A stretch of 64,000 bases of DNA from Lacihabitans sp. LS3-19 (GCF_024343575.1 NZ_RJUA01000001.1:1-64000); one strand, 5' to 3'. Counted from the stretch's first letter, positions 53,081 through 63,101 are shown. Numbers and translations: made by a program. Notes: a model not told the origin generated them from the sequence alone.

Positions 53081-53113
53081 AAGAAAAAAAGGTTGCCATT
53101 TTTGGCAACCTTT
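53081..53113 (-). terminator. intrinsic terminator of the second nhaD gene
   Basis: The stem AAAGGTTGCCA pairs perfectly with TGGCAACCTTT across a four-base A/T loop and runs into T on the minus strand, 22 nt after the stop. Confidence 0.9.
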
Positions 53114-53134
53114 CATTTAAAAATATTATTGGTT

Positions 53135-54412
53135 TTAAACAAAAATACTTTTCTGTAAAAGATATACTGCTATACCAGAAAAATACCCAATCAATGCCAA
53201 CCAACTGATTTTTTTCAAGTACCAAAAAAACTCAATTTTGGCAATCCCCATAGCTGCAACACCCGCTGCCGAGCCAATTATTAATATGCTTCCTCCCGTA
53301 CCCGCACAAAATGCCAATAACTCCCAGAACGGGTCATCCATTGGAAATTGCTCTAAGCCGTACATTCCCATCGCAGCCGCTACCAAAGGCACATTGTCAA
53401 CTATTGAAGAAAGTATACCTATAATAGTGACAACTACCGTCTGATTTTTAAGATTTGTAGTTAGCCATTCCGCAGCAGAGGTAAGCAATCCTACCGATTG
53501 TAAAGCTCCTACTGCAAGCAAAATACCCATAAAGAAAAGAATGCTTGGCAGGTCAATTTTTTCCAGAACCCTAAAAATTGATAATTTATCTTTTATTTCG
53601 ACTGCTTTATCCTTAATGAGTATTTCCGCAACAGCCCAAATAACTCCTAAAGCTAATAACATACCCATAAAAGGAGGCAAATGCGTAATAGACTTGAATA
53701 TTGGAACAGATAATAATCCGCACAATCCAACCCAAAAAATTATGTTTTTACCAAAAGTCAATCCTTCAGTTCCACTTTTTTTAGTGCTAGTTTTTACAGG
53801 CAAATCGCCTTTCATTTGTGTAGAAAGTACCAATAATGGTATCAATAAACTTACCAAAGAAGGTAATATCAACTGGCCAATTATACTTCCTGTAGAAATT
53901 TGTCCACCTATCCATAGCATAGTAGTGGTAACGTCTCCAATCGGCGACCAAGCTCCACCAGAATTGGCAGCAATCACTATCATTCCGACATACATTAATT
54001 TAAGTTTTGTGTCTTGCACAATTTTTCCTATCAAAGTCGTCATCACAATTGTGGTGGTAAGGTTATCTAAAAGTGCCGACATGAAAAATGTAATTAGGGC
54101 GATAATCCACAACAATCGAGATTGACTTGTGGTAGTAATTCTGCTAGTAATGATCTCAAAACCACCGTAAGTTGCTATCAGCTCAACTATAGTCATAGCA
54201 CCCATCAAAAAAAACAAAATACTAGCTATTTCGCTTAGATGTTCATTAAGATGATGTAAAGTTTCTTCAATATTAGGGGAAATTAAAGCAACTACCGTCC
54301 ATGTTAAAACTCCTGTTAAAAGAGCCGAGGAGGATTTATTAATCGAAAGTTTGTGTTCTAGTACGATGGCTGCATATCCAACCAAAAAAATCAAAATAAT
54401 TAGTCCTTCCAT
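53135..54412 (-). CDS. nhaD: NhaD-type Na+/H+ antiporter, copy 2
   Basis: A 425-residue paralogue of copy 1, aligning from end to end without gaps of note. The DNLTTTIVM, SGGAWSPIGDVTTTMLWIGG, DNVPLVAAA and GTGGSILIIGSAAGVAAMGIAKI segments are the same or nearly so. Differences cluster in the loop of about residues 200-225 (hydrophilic linker) and in the tail. Divergence at many positions shows an old duplication rather than a recent one. The two could differ in ion preference or pH range. Confidence 0.92.
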   Translation of the reverse strand: MEGLIILIFLVGYAAIVLEHKLSINKSSSALLTGVLTWTVVALISPNIEETLHHLNEHLSEIASILFFLMGAMTIVELIATYGGFEIITSRITTTSQSRLLWIIALITFFMSALLDNLTTTIVMTTLIGKIVQDTKLKLMYVGMIVIAANSGGAWSPIGDVTTTMLWIGGQISTGSIIGQLILPSLVSLLIPLLVLSTQMKGDLPVKTSTKKSGTEGLTFGKNIIFWVGLCGLLSVPIFKSITHLPPFMGMLLALGVIWAVAEILIKDKAVEIKDKLSIFRVLEKIDLPSILFFMGILLAVGALQSVGLLTSAAEWLTTNLKNQTVVVTIIGILSSIVDNVPLVAAAMGMYGLEQFPMDDPFWELLAFCAGTGGSILIIGSAAGVAAMGIAKIEFFWYLKKISWLALIGYFSGIAVYLLQKSIFV

Positions 54413-54568
54413 ATTTTATATATACATAGTTTTTTCAAAAATAAGTGTGGTGACCGAAAAACAAGCATAAAAATTTAAATTTTTGCCTTTTTGAAAAAAG
54501 CAAATTGATATTATGCAATAAAATATTCTTAGGTTTAAAAGTGAAAATTGCCGAATTTACGTTTAAAA

Positions 54569-55858
54569 TTATGCATTTATTAAATTCCATTCTTTACGGT
54601 AAGGCCGCCATAATAATTTATTAGCTTTTCGGTTTTTTACAAATCTCTCATTTACATTATCCCAATGAAGCTCTTTACCTAAACGGTAGGAAATCAAACC
54701 CAAATGCATCGGCATGGTCATTTTTCGAGCATAAGCAAGATTAGATTCTGGTTGGGTTCGTGTTTTTACTGCGTCTACGAAGTTTTGTTGATGGCCGGGA
54801 GATCTAGTTATAGTTATCGGCACTTCAGGAACATCCAACATTGTTACGCCATTTATAGTTATTTCCTTTGTGCTATAATCGCAGATCAAAGTTCCTTTTT
54901 CTCCTTCAAAATAAGCTCCTATTCCTCTTGCTGCTGCTCCCGGAACATTTGGGGGCGTTGAAGTCCAAAACAACTTTAAATTTTCAAATTCATAGGCAAT
55001 ATCTATGGATTTGGGAGCAGTTGCCACACCTTCTGGTTTCGTACCAGTCGCTGAAACTTTCTTAAGATTTTGCGGATCCAATGACATCCAAACGATATCC
55101 GCTATATGACACCAAAAATCTTGAAAAACGCCACCTGAATAATCTAAAAAATAACGATAATTGAAGTGTACTCTTTCTGGCGAATATTTATGATAGGGTG
55201 CTGGCCCTAACCACATATCATAATTCAAATTGGCTGGAGGTTTTTGGTAATTTGTTGGCCCCAAAACTGGCGGAAAACCTGTTTTCCATAGTCTCACCGT
55301 TTTTATTTGACCCAATACACCTGATTTTATTATTTCGGCTACACGGTGATAATTTTCGCCTGCGTGTATCTGTGTGCCTAATTGAAATATTTTATTGTGC
55401 TTTTGTTGAGCGGCCAGCATCATTTGTCCTTCTTTTACAGAAAAAGAAAGCGGTTTCTCTCCATAAACATCTTTACCAGCTTCAAATGCCATAATAGCTA
55501 ATTGTGCATGCCAATGATCAGGTGTGGCAACCGTTACGGCATCAATATCTTTTCTATCTAAAACCTTTCTGAAATCATCAAATAGTTCAAGTTTTCGGTC
55601 AGGATATTTTTCGGAGTATTTTTTAGCTGTATTATTAAGGTGCTCAGAATCTAAATCGCAAATTCCCACCACATCCACTTCTTGTAAAGCCCCAAACCAG
55701 TTGAGATGGGCATTGCCCATGCCACCTAATCCTATATGAGCTACTCTTAATTTATCGCTTGGAGCTACTTTTCTAGCAAAACTTGGAAATGCGGCCATGC
55801 CTAAGGTAGCCAATGCAGTTTTCTGAAGAAACTGCCTTCTTGAAGTAAGGTTTTTCAT
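54569..55858 (-). CDS. Tat-exported Gfo/Idh/MocA-family oxidoreductase
   Basis: A 429-residue NAD(P)-dependent sugar oxidoreductase. The N-terminus TSRRQFLQKTALATLGMAA is a twin-arginine signal. The Rossmann start is LRVAHIGLGGMGNAHL; ATPDHWHAQLAIMAFEAGKDVYGEKPLSF holds the EKP motif with the catalytic Lys. The C-terminal domain follows, with HWDNVNERF near the end. This family exports cofactor-loaded enzymes, consistent with periplasmic keto-sugar formation. It fits the ThuA and isomerase genes elsewhere in the window. Confidence 0.9.
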   Translation of the reverse strand: MKNLTSRRQFLQKTALATLGMAAFPSFARKVAPSDKLRVAHIGLGGMGNAHLNWFGALQEVDVVGICDLDSEHLNNTAKKYSEKYPDRKLELFDDFRKVLDRKDIDAVTVATPDHWHAQLAIMAFEAGKDVYGEKPLSFSVKEGQMMLAAQQKHNKIFQLGTQIHAGENYHRVAEIIKSGVLGQIKTVRLWKTGFPPVLGPTNYQKPPANLNYDMWLGPAPYHKYSPERVHFNYRYFLDYSGGVFQDFWCHIADIVWMSLDPQNLKKVSATGTKPEGVATAPKSIDIAYEFENLKLFWTSTPPNVPGAAARGIGAYFEGEKGTLICDYSTKEITINGVTMLDVPEVPITITRSPGHQQNFVDAVKTRTQPESNLAYARKMTMPMHLGLISYRLGKELHWDNVNERFVKNRKANKLLWRPYRKEWNLINA

Positions 55859-56063
55859 ATCAAAAATAGGGTTGAATTATTTCTAATATGAATGTAGCAG
55901 TTTTTTCAATCAAGTAAAACAATTTTCCTAAATTGTTAACACTATTATTTCAAAAAACACTTTTCCTTTATAAGGTTTGTCAATTATATATATTTTTATG
56001 AAGTTAGTATTACCTAGTTAAATAATAAATTTCATACATAAGATAAGCTTTTCTTTTCATATC

Positions 56064-56843
56064 CTACAAAGCCTCCAACAATAATTCCGCAAGGTCATAA
56101 ACCTTTACCTCGTGTTCTTTTTCTTTGTTTTTTACGCCATCAGACATCATAACCATGCAGAAAGGGCAGGCAACCGCTATCGCTTTTGAACCTGTTGATA
56201 AGGCGTCTTCTATTCGTTCTACATTTATATCTTTAGTGCCTTTTTCTGGTTCTTTAAACATCTGTCCACCACCAGCTCCACAGCACAAGCCATTGGTTTT
56301 GCATTTTTTCATCTCCACCAATTCGGCATCCAATGCTTTTATAACATCTCTTGGAGCTTCATATATATCATTTGCTCTTCCGAGATAGCAAGAATCGTGA
56401 TAAGTAATCTTTTGACCTTTAAAAGCACCTCCACTTACTTTTAGTCTACCTTCGTTGATAAGGTTTTGTAAATACGTAGAATGGTGAATTACATCATAAG
56501 TACCTCCAAGCTCGGGATACTCATTCCTCAAAGTATTGAAACAATGGGGACATGCTGTTACAATATTTTTTATACAATAGCCATTCAGAACCTGAATGTT
56601 TTGCTGTGCCAACATCTGAAAAGTAAACTCATTTCCAGCCCTTCTTGCGGGATCGCCAGTACAAGCTTCCTCTGTACCTAACACAGCAAACTTAATGTTG
56701 AGGTGATTCAATATTTTCACAAAAGCTTTCGTGACCTTTTTGTAGCGATCGTCAAACGAACCAGCACACCCTACCCAAAACAAGATTTCAGGTGTTTCAC
56801 CATTCATTGCCATTTCGGCCATTGTAGATACTTTGTATTCCAT
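56064..56843 (-). CDS. CCG-domain Fe-S protein (heterodisulfide reductase B-like)
   Basis: A 259-residue cytoplasmic protein with two cysteine-rich CCG domains: first VGCAGSFDDRY ... ACPHCFNTL, second YHDSCYLGR ... LCCGAGGGQMF ... ACPFCMVM. These bind noncubane or [4Fe-4S] clusters in heterodisulfide reductase, glycolate oxidase and lactate utilisation (LutA) proteins. I chose the ATG at 56843 (MEYKVSTMAEMAMNGE) because an upstream 17-residue extension lacks family character. The partner Fe-S/flavin subunits are not adjacent, so its electron chain is unknown. Confidence 0.85.
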   Translation of the reverse strand: MEYKVSTMAEMAMNGETPEILFWVGCAGSFDDRYKKVTKAFVKILNHLNIKFAVLGTEEACTGDPARRAGNEFTFQMLAQQNIQVLNGYCIKNIVTACPHCFNTLRNEYPELGGTYDVIHHSTYLQNLINEGRLKVSGGAFKGQKITYHDSCYLGRANDIYEAPRDVIKALDAELVEMKKCKTNGLCCGAGGGQMFKEPEKGTKDINVERIEDALSTGSKAIAVACPFCMVMMSDGVKNKEKEHEVKVYDLAELLLEAL

Positions 56844-57050
56844 GTATTTTAAATGATATAAAACAAAAATAGTATGCTTGCATAATATTTGCAAATCTCT
56901 ACCTCTTTAATTAAATACTATTCTGATTTTAGGTATTATTTTATCGCTTTTTGAAAAATATAATACATTTATGACAACTTGAGATTTACCTGTGTCAAAA
57001 ATTCACAAAACATTAGTAATATATTACTAAAAAGTTGTCTAATTTTTTGA

Positions 57051-57058
57051 TATTTTTG
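57051..57058 (+). promoter_or_regulatory. possible -7 promoter element for the tagaturonate reductase gene
   Basis: TATTTTTG matches TAnnTTTG and lies 16 nt before the start codon. No TTTG stands at the expected -33 distance. Confidence 0.4.
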
Positions 57059-57074
57059 AGTTTACAAAAATCTA

Positions 57075-58529
57075 ATGATGCTTAACAAGAACCACTTAAA
57101 TAAAACCTCTATTTTACCTGAGAAAGTACTTCAATTTGGAACAGGCGTATTGCTTCGCGGATTAGTCGATTATTTTATCGACAAGGCCAATAAAAACGAT
57201 GTATTCAACGGAAGTGTAGTAATGGTAAAAACTACAGGGCCAGATGTGTCAGAGTTTACCCAGCAAGATAATCTCTATACGATTTCAGTAAGAGGTATCG
57301 AAAACAATCAATTGATAGAAGAAGATATAATTATTGAATGCCTTAGCAGAGTGTTGAGCTCGAAGACTCACTGGGAAGAAATTCTAAAAACGGCTGAAAA
57401 TCCTGAAATACAAATAGTAGTATCTAATACTACCGAAGCTGGCCTCCAATATACTGAAGAAAATGTGCTAGAGGGTTGCCCAGACTCTTATCCTGGAAAG
57501 CTCGTGGCATGGCTTCATAGAAGATATTTAACTGTTAAAACCGAAACGGTGGTTATACCAACAGAATTGATTGTTGACAATGGTAAAGTTTTAAAAGATA
57601 TAGTATACCAACACATCTCTCATAACAAACTTGGAGAGGACTTCACAAAATGGCTAGATAAAAAAGTTAGATTTTGCAGTTCTTTAGTAGATAGAATAGT
57701 ACCAGGAAAACCGAATCAAGAAGAAGCTCAAAAGCTTTTTGAAAAAATTGGTTATACCGACAATCTTATCATAAAGTCAGAAGTTTACCGACTTTGGGCC
57801 ATTGAGGGTGAAAATCTTGAAGATATTTTGACATTTGCTGAAGTTGACAATGGCGTTAAAATAGCCAAAAACATAGAAAAATATAGAGAATTAAAGCTTC
57901 GCTTGTTAAATGCCCCACATTCACTTTTATCTGGAATGGCCTACTTGTCAGGTTTCAAGCTAGTAAAAGACGCTCTCAATGACGAAATGATGGAAAAATA
58001 CATCACCATTTTGATGCTTACCGAATTAGGACCAGCTATTCCTTTAGATTTAGACCTTAAAACTATTCATAGATATGGAAGAGAGGTAATGGATAGATTC
58101 AGAAATCCATATCTAGAACACCAATGGATAAGTATTACCCTTCAGTACACTTTAAAAATGAAAGCTAGAGTTATTCCTTTGCTTTTAAATTATTACAAAG
58201 CTTTTGACACCGTGCCTCAGTATTTTGCTAGATGTTTTGCTGCTTATTTATTGTTTATGAAAGCTACAAAAGAAGTGGATGGGAAATATTTCGGAGAATA
58301 TAATGGTGTAGAATATCCGATAAATTGTGATTCAGCAGGATATTTTAAATCTGTTTGGGATAATCATAATGCCCATGAAGTGGTTACGGTTGTTTTGAAA
58401 AACAAAGAACTTTGGGGAACAGACTTGAGTTTATTGCATGATTTTGAAAGTAATGTAGAAAGCCACTTATCCAATATGCAAATGCTTGGTGTAAAAGATG
58501 TTGTTTCTGCATTGAATGTATATGCATAA
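57075..58529 (+). CDS. uxaB: tagaturonate reductase
   Basis: Reduces D-tagaturonate to D-altronate with NADH in galacturonate catabolism. The 484-residue protein belongs to the mannitol-dehydrogenase superfamily. It shows LQFGTGVLLRGLVDYFIDKA, VVMVKTTG, SNTTEAGLQY, DRIVPGKPNQEEA and LRLLNAPHSLLSGMAYLSG. No uxaA, uxaC or pectinase is adjacent, so it is a stand-alone gene; the ACS-type transporter at 21.5 kb could supply hexuronate, but that link is only inferred. A strong terminator follows. Confidence 0.92.
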   Translation: MMLNKNHLNKTSILPEKVLQFGTGVLLRGLVDYFIDKANKNDVFNGSVVMVKTTGPDVSEFTQQDNLYTISVRGIENNQLIEEDIIIECLSRVLSSKTHWEEILKTAENPEIQIVVSNTTEAGLQYTEENVLEGCPDSYPGKLVAWLHRRYLTVKTETVVIPTELIVDNGKVLKDIVYQHISHNKLGEDFTKWLDKKVRFCSSLVDRIVPGKPNQEEAQKLFEKIGYTDNLIIKSEVYRLWAIEGENLEDILTFAEVDNGVKIAKNIEKYRELKLRLLNAPHSLLSGMAYLSGFKLVKDALNDEMMEKYITILMLTELGPAIPLDLDLKTIHRYGREVMDRFRNPYLEHQWISITLQYTLKMKARVIPLLLNYYKAFDTVPQYFARCFAAYLLFMKATKEVDGKYFGEYNGVEYPINCDSAGYFKSVWDNHNAHEVVTVVLKNKELWGTDLSLLHDFESNVESHLSNMQMLGVKDVVSALNVYA

Positions 58530-58544
58530 AACTCATTCTGTCTA

Positions 58545-58583
58545 AAAAGAAAAGCCTTCAAAATTCGATTTGAAGGCTTTTTT
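58545..58583. terminator. bidirectional intrinsic terminator
   Basis: AAAGCCTTCAAA pairs with TTTGAAGGCTTT, a perfect 12-bp stem with a six-base loop, and has T-runs in both directions. It serves the tagaturonate reductase gene and the converging membrane-protein gene. Confidence 0.9.
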
Positions 58584-58602
58584 ATTGTTAAAAAACGGAA
58601 AA

Positions 58603-59358
58603 TTATAATTCTGCTCCGATTGCACCAATTTCATCTATTTCACTATCATCTGTTTGCAAACCGGCTATGTCTTCAAAGGCCGCGTAAAGAGAACAAATGC
58701 CTAATGGAACAGTAAATAACATTCCAATACCTAACAATATAAACCCGCTCATTGAAATAATCCCGACCACTATTAAAAACAAAAATATCATTAACCAATT
58801 CTTTGCTACAAGTTTGCGGCTGGTTTCCATAGCAGTCCACGCTTCTTTATTATGAAAAACAGCAATCATTGAAGCAAATACCCAACTTACGCCCAAAAAT
58901 ATAATAACCAATAGACCAATTCCTAAAATCGGAAGTGGTCCAGCCAATATCGCAGATATTATTTCTGAATTGTCTGCCCCTCTCAAAGAAAATATACTAA
59001 CACCTACTGAAATAATGAACGGTAAAGCACATACAAGATATGCAACTGCAGTAATTAAAGCTATGACAATAAGTTTTCCAGCATGTTGAAACCCATTAAA
59101 AAAAGTGCCAAATGGCGGAATAGTTTTATTTTGTGAAATTTGATTAGACACTAAATAAAATCCAAATAATAGTAATGGAGAAAGAATTAAATTACCAAAA
59201 GGAATAAAATTAATAAAAAAAGAAATAACCATGAACACAGCCATGTAGCCTATATATGCTCCCATGTTGGCTTTTAATATTTCAAATCCTCGCGAGATAT
59301 AATCTCCGATTTTAACTTCGTATCCATTGGCTAAATGATTTTCAAGCTTTTGTGACAT
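58603..59358 (-). CDS. integral membrane protein of unknown function
   Basis: A 251-residue protein with about six hydrophobic segments and a soluble acidic end (DDSEIDEIGAIGAEL). The first 30 residues (VKIGDYISRGFEILKANMGAYIG) form an amphipathic region before the first helix. The layout, with loops such as ETSRKLVAKNWLMIF in the second half, resembles uncharacterised DUF975-like bacterial membrane proteins, but I cannot fix the family. It has no evident partner; clpX lies upstream on the same strand. Confidence 0.65.
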   Translation of the reverse strand: MSQKLENHLANGYEVKIGDYISRGFEILKANMGAYIGYMAVFMVISFFINFIPFGNLILSPLLLFGFYLVSNQISQNKTIPPFGTFFNGFQHAGKLIVIALITAVAYLVCALPFIISVGVSIFSLRGADNSEIISAILAGPLPILGIGLLVIIFLGVSWVFASMIAVFHNKEAWTAMETSRKLVAKNWLMIFLFLIVVGIISMSGFILLGIGMLFTVPLGICSLYAAFEDIAGLQTDDSEIDEIGAIGAEL

Positions 59359-59442
59359 TTTTTTAGGGTTTAAATTTTAATTATGAAATCCAAAGTTATT
59401 GTTTTCATTTTAATTACCAAACCTTTTCATTTTCAGGCAAAT

Positions 59443-59473
59443 AAAAAAGCCTTTAGAATCTTATCTAAAGGCT
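59443..59473 (-). terminator. intrinsic terminator of clpX
   Basis: On the minus strand AGCCTTTAGA pairs with TCTAAAGGCT, six-base loop, followed by a T-run, 22 nt after the clpX stop. Confidence 0.88.
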
Positions 59474-59495
59474 CAAATATTAAAAACTTTAAATT

Positions 59496-60758
59496 TTATG
59501 CTACTAATTTTACCTCATAAAATGCCGAATGTTCAAACTTACTTTGGGCATAGTCTCTTGATACATTAAAACTTTTAATAGATTTATCTGAGGGTAATTC
59601 AAACATTGCATCTGTAAGAATAGCCTCACAAATAGATCTAAGTCCCCTAGCTCCAAGATTAAACACAATAGCTTGGTCTACAATATAATCCAAGGCATCA
59701 TCTTCAAACTCTAGATGTATTCCCTCCATGTCAAACAATTTTTTGTATTGTTTGATTAGGGCATTTTGAGGTTGGGTTAATATTTTTCTAAGTGTTTCTT
59801 TGTCTAAAGGATTCAAGTAGGTCAACAATGGTAAACGACCTATTAATTCAGGTATCAATCCAAAAGATTTCAGATCTTGCTGTGTTACAAATTTCAGCAA
59901 ACTTTCTTCGTCGTTTAGATCAAGTCCTTTGCTGTCTACTTTAAACCCAATTGGTGCTTTGTTTATACGCTTTGCTATATGTCTGGCTATACCGTCAAAT
60001 GCTCCACCACAAATAAACAATATATTCTCAGTATTTACCTGTACCAATTGCTGGTCTGGGTGTTTCCTACCTCCTTGTGGTGGCACACCTACTATTGATC
60101 CTTCAAGTAATTTCAACAAACCTTGCTGTACACCCTCACCACTTACGTCTCTCGTTATAGACGGATTATCTGACTTTCTAGCTATTTTATCTATTTCATC
60201 TATGTAAACTATTCCTCTTTCGGCTAGCTCTGCATTATAATCTGCTGCCTGCAATAGTCTACTTAAAATACTTTCTACATCTTCTCCGACATATCCGGCT
60301 TCGGTCAAAACGGTAGCATCTGCAATAGCAAATGGTACTTGAAGCATGCGGGCGATTGTTCTAGCCAAATAGGTTTTACCTGTACCAGTTTCTCCTACCA
60401 TGATGATATTTGACTTTTCGATATTTACATCTTCGTCACCCTTAGGTTGAGACAATCTTTTGTAGTGGTTATAAACAGCAACTGAAAGTACTTTTTTTGC
60501 TTCATCTTGACCTATAATAAATTTATCAAGATATTTTTTGAGCTCAATTGGTGGTTTGATATCAAATTTAGGTGTCTCTCCTTTTTTCTTCTTTTTGTTG
60601 GATTTTGGCCCAACTCCATAAAGCTCTTGTTGTATAAGCTCATAACCCTGCTCAATGCATAAATTACAGATGTGACCATCTGTCCCTGAAAGCAGAAGTT
60701 CTACTTCATTTTTTTTTCTACCACAAAAAGAGCAATTGGGTTCTTTGTTTGCTGCCAT
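59496..60758 (-). CDS. clpX: ATP-dependent protease ATPase subunit ClpX
   Basis: Unfolds tagged proteins and feeds them to ClpP. The 420-residue protein has the N-terminal zinc finger (Cys9, Cys12, Cys31, Cys34), a Lys-rich linker, the Walker A GETGTGKT at 122-129 and Walker B GIVYIDEIDK. The sensor region has RDVSGEGVQQGLLKLLEGS, and the IGF loop that docks to ClpP reads IGFKVDS. Normal length. It follows clpP on the same strand after 167 bp containing a clpP terminator. Confidence 0.96.
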   Translation of the reverse strand: MAANKEPNCSFCGRKKNEVELLLSGTDGHICNLCIEQGYELIQQELYGVGPKSNKKKKKGETPKFDIKPPIELKKYLDKFIIGQDEAKKVLSVAVYNHYKRLSQPKGDEDVNIEKSNIIMVGETGTGKTYLARTIARMLQVPFAIADATVLTEAGYVGEDVESILSRLLQAADYNAELAERGIVYIDEIDKIARKSDNPSITRDVSGEGVQQGLLKLLEGSIVGVPPQGGRKHPDQQLVQVNTENILFICGGAFDGIARHIAKRINKAPIGFKVDSKGLDLNDEESLLKFVTQQDLKSFGLIPELIGRLPLLTYLNPLDKETLRKILTQPQNALIKQYKKLFDMEGIHLEFEDDALDYIVDQAIVFNLGARGLRSICEAILTDAMFELPSDKSIKSFNVSRDYAQSKFEHSAFYEVKLVA

Positions 60759-60875
60759 TAACTGAATTTTTTACAAAAATAAAGGTTTTTGACTGTGAAA
60801 ACAATTCCTAAGAAAATAAGGAACCCAATTCTAATATTTTTATCAATTTTTTGATAAAATGAGACTATATTATAT

Positions 60876-60903
60876 AAAAAAAGCTCTCCAATTCTGAAGA
60901 GCT
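60876..60903 (-). terminator. intrinsic terminator of clpP
   Basis: On the minus strand AGCTCTTC pairs with GGAGAGCT (one wobble), with a short loop and a following T-run, 22 nt after the clpP stop. Some read-through into clpX is likely. Confidence 0.82.
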
Positions 60904-60925
60904 TTTTCTTAAATATTAACTTATC

Positions 60926-61597
60926 TCAATTTCTATACAAAACTTCGTCTATCAAACCGTAAGCCTTTGCTTCTTCGGCTTTCATCCAATAATCTCTGTC
61001 TGAGTCTGCTTCAATTTCTTCGAATGTTTTACCCGAATGTTTAGCTAAAATATCATACAACTCTTTTCTAAGCTCGATGATTTGCTTCACTGTAATTTCC
61101 ATATCACGTGATTGACCTTGAGCACCACCACTTGGTTGGTGAATCATCACACGTGCATGAGGCAAAGCCGTACGCTTTCCAGCTGCACCGCCAGCCAATA
61201 ATACTGCCCCCATAGATGCAGCCAAAGAAGTACAAATAGTAGCCACTTCTGGACGCACATATTGCATAGTATCATACATACCCAAACCAGCATAAACCGA
61301 ACCTCCTGGGCTATTTATGTACATTAATATATCTTTTTTGGCATCCACAGATTCCAAAAATAATAATTGAGCTACAACGATATTGGCAACTTGGTCGTCG
61401 ACTCCTGTGCCTAAAAATATGATTCTGTCCATGATCAAACGAGAAAATACGTCTATAGCTGCGAAACGCATAGGTCTTTCTTCGATGATATTTGGAGTCA
61501 TATTGGTCACATTGTGCTTCATGTAGTCATCAATCGTAAGACCATTCATGCCTGCGTGATGAACCGCATATTTTCTAAATTCTTCTCCTAAATGCAT
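60926..61597 (-). CDS. clpP: ATP-dependent Clp protease proteolytic subunit
   Basis: Serine protease barrel partnered with ClpX. The 223-residue protein carries the catalytic triad Ser128 in SLAASMGA, His153 in [11 protein letters not shown] and Asp202 in [26 protein letters not shown] is the typical earlier segment. The N-terminus is about 20 residues longer than in E. coli mature ClpP, consistent with a propeptide. Order tig-clpP-clpX is the usual bacterial one. Confidence 0.96.
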   Translation of the reverse strand: MHLGEEFRKYAVHHAGMNGLTIDDYMKHNVTNMTPNIIEERPMRFAAIDVFSRLIMDRIIFLGTGVDDQVANIVVAQLLFLESVDAKKDILMYINSPGGSVYAGLGMYDTMQYVRPEVATICTSLAASMGAVLLAGGAAGKRTALPHARVMIHQPSGGAQGQSRDMEITVKQIIELRKELYDILAKHSGKTFEEIEADSDRDYWMKAEEAKAYGLIDEVLYRN

Positions 61598-61660
61598 TTT
61601 AATTATTTGTTTATATTCAAAACTATGTAAATTTTCTAAAAGTTCAATTTCCTAAAACGT

Positions 61661-61698
61661 AAAAATCGGGTAAGAGCGAACCCTGAACCCGATTTTTT
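61661..61698. terminator. intrinsic terminator between clpP and tig
   Basis: AAAAATCGGGT pairs with ACCCGATTTTT with a 15-base loop. It lies 23 nt after the tig stop on the minus strand and has A/T runs on both sides. Confidence 0.82.
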
Positions 61699-61720
61699 AA
61701 ACAATAAACAATATCAGATA

Positions 61721-63064
61721 TTATACTTTGTATTTCTCCGTAGCTATTTCGTTGAATTCCTCCACCATAACAGACTTCGTTTCTCTTTTAACTTTATCTT
61801 TCACAAAGTTCAACACTTTTCTACCGAATGCCTTCTCAAAATGTTTCTTTGTAGCTTCAGTGTTTTTTTCGTCCATTTGTTTTTTGGCCATGCTGTCTAT
61901 AAACTCTTCCATGCCATCAAAACCTCCTTGCTGACCAAAATATCCTCTGATTTCGTTTTTGATTTCTTCCAAAACATCATCATACATTACTTTTATGTCG
62001 TTTTGTTTGGCTATTTCAGTTTTGATAAGGTCTAACCTCAATCCTCTCGCTATAGCGTCAAACTCTTTTTCTACATCTTCAGCGGTAGCTTTTCCAGCAT
62101 TTATTTCAAGCAACCATTTTTTCAAAAACTCAGTCGGCAACTCGATTGATGTGCTATCTAACAATATTTTATCAATATCAAAATCTAACAAAAACTCAGA
62201 TTCCCTTTTGTAATTTCCTTTAATAATCTCTTTTACTTGCGTCAAAAACTCCTCTTCAGAAGCCGCCTTATTTGGCCCTAAAACCTTATCATAAAACTCT
62301 TGGTTTAATTCTGAAGGAGAGATTCTCGTAATTTTATCAACTACAAAGTCGAAATCACCTGAAAGTGCCTCTGCCTCTTCATCAGATTTGCCAGTTGCAA
62401 AACCAAGTTCCTTTGTTGTTTCGAAAATCGACTGAATGTCAAACTTCAAAGAACTTCCTTTTTCTAATCCTACAAAAAGTTTTTGAGCATCTGCTTTTAC
62501 TTTGTCTGTAGGAATTCCCGATTGAAAAGAAAACTCTGTAGACTCTTGTGAAAGGATACCAAACACTAAATCGCCCAATTCGGCTTCTTCTGGCTCAGTT
62601 TCTACTCCAAATCTTTTCTTCAAATCTTCGATAGATTCGTCAATTTGTTTTTGAGACGGCTCAATGTCATATTCTGTAATGGTAGGAAGCTCATCCACAT
62701 TGATAGTGAACTCAGAAGCAAAACCGATTTCATAATCAAAGGTAAATTCTTTCTGAGCAGCCCAATCTATTTTATAAGAATCCTCTAATGGTGTTGGCTC
62801 TCCTACTACATTAAGGTTGTTTTCTTGAATTGATTTATTAACGGCATCACTAGCAATTTTGATAACTTCGTCTATCAAAATTCCTTTTCCGTAAATGTTT
62901 TTGATATATTGAATAGGCACATGACCAGGTCTGAAACCCTTTACGTGTGCTGTTTTCGCGTATTCTTTAAGTTTTTTATTTACTACTTCTTGGTAATCTG
63001 CCTCAGCAATTTCAACCTTCAAATTGGCATTTGTGGAAGAAACCTTGTCAAATTTTGTTTGCAT
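61721..63064 (-). CDS. tig: trigger factor
   Basis: Ribosome-associated chaperone and peptidyl-prolyl isomerase. The 447-residue protein starts with the ribosome-binding domain, where VKGFRPGHVPIQYIKNIYGKGI corresponds to the GFRxGKVP signature with small changes. The FKBP-like middle domain (about 150-240) looks weakly conserved, and the C-terminal helical domain is normal. It heads the tig-clpP-clpX group and lies 75 nt after tRNA-Leu and its terminator. Confidence 0.93.
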   Translation of the reverse strand: MQTKFDKVSSTNANLKVEIAEADYQEVVNKKLKEYAKTAHVKGFRPGHVPIQYIKNIYGKGILIDEVIKIASDAVNKSIQENNLNVVGEPTPLEDSYKIDWAAQKEFTFDYEIGFASEFTINVDELPTITEYDIEPSQKQIDESIEDLKKRFGVETEPEEAELGDLVFGILSQESTEFSFQSGIPTDKVKADAQKLFVGLEKGSSLKFDIQSIFETTKELGFATGKSDEEAEALSGDFDFVVDKITRISPSELNQEFYDKVLGPNKAASEEEFLTQVKEIIKGNYKRESEFLLDFDIDKILLDSTSIELPTEFLKKWLLEINAGKATAEDVEKEFDAIARGLRLDLIKTEIAKQNDIKVMYDDVLEEIKNEIRGYFGQQGGFDGMEEFIDSMAKKQMDEKNTEATKKHFEKAFGRKVLNFVKDKVKRETKSVMVEEFNEIATEKYKV

Positions 63065-63101
63065 TTATTTGAAATTTTGTTCTAAAACTATAAAATTTAA
63101 A

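Noticed and set aside
53541-54125. 194-residue plus-strand open frame opposite the second nhaD gene
   Set aside because: It is antisense to a fully conserved antiporter gene and arises from codon bias; a matching frame exists opposite copy 1 at 52253-52531. No start context or family.
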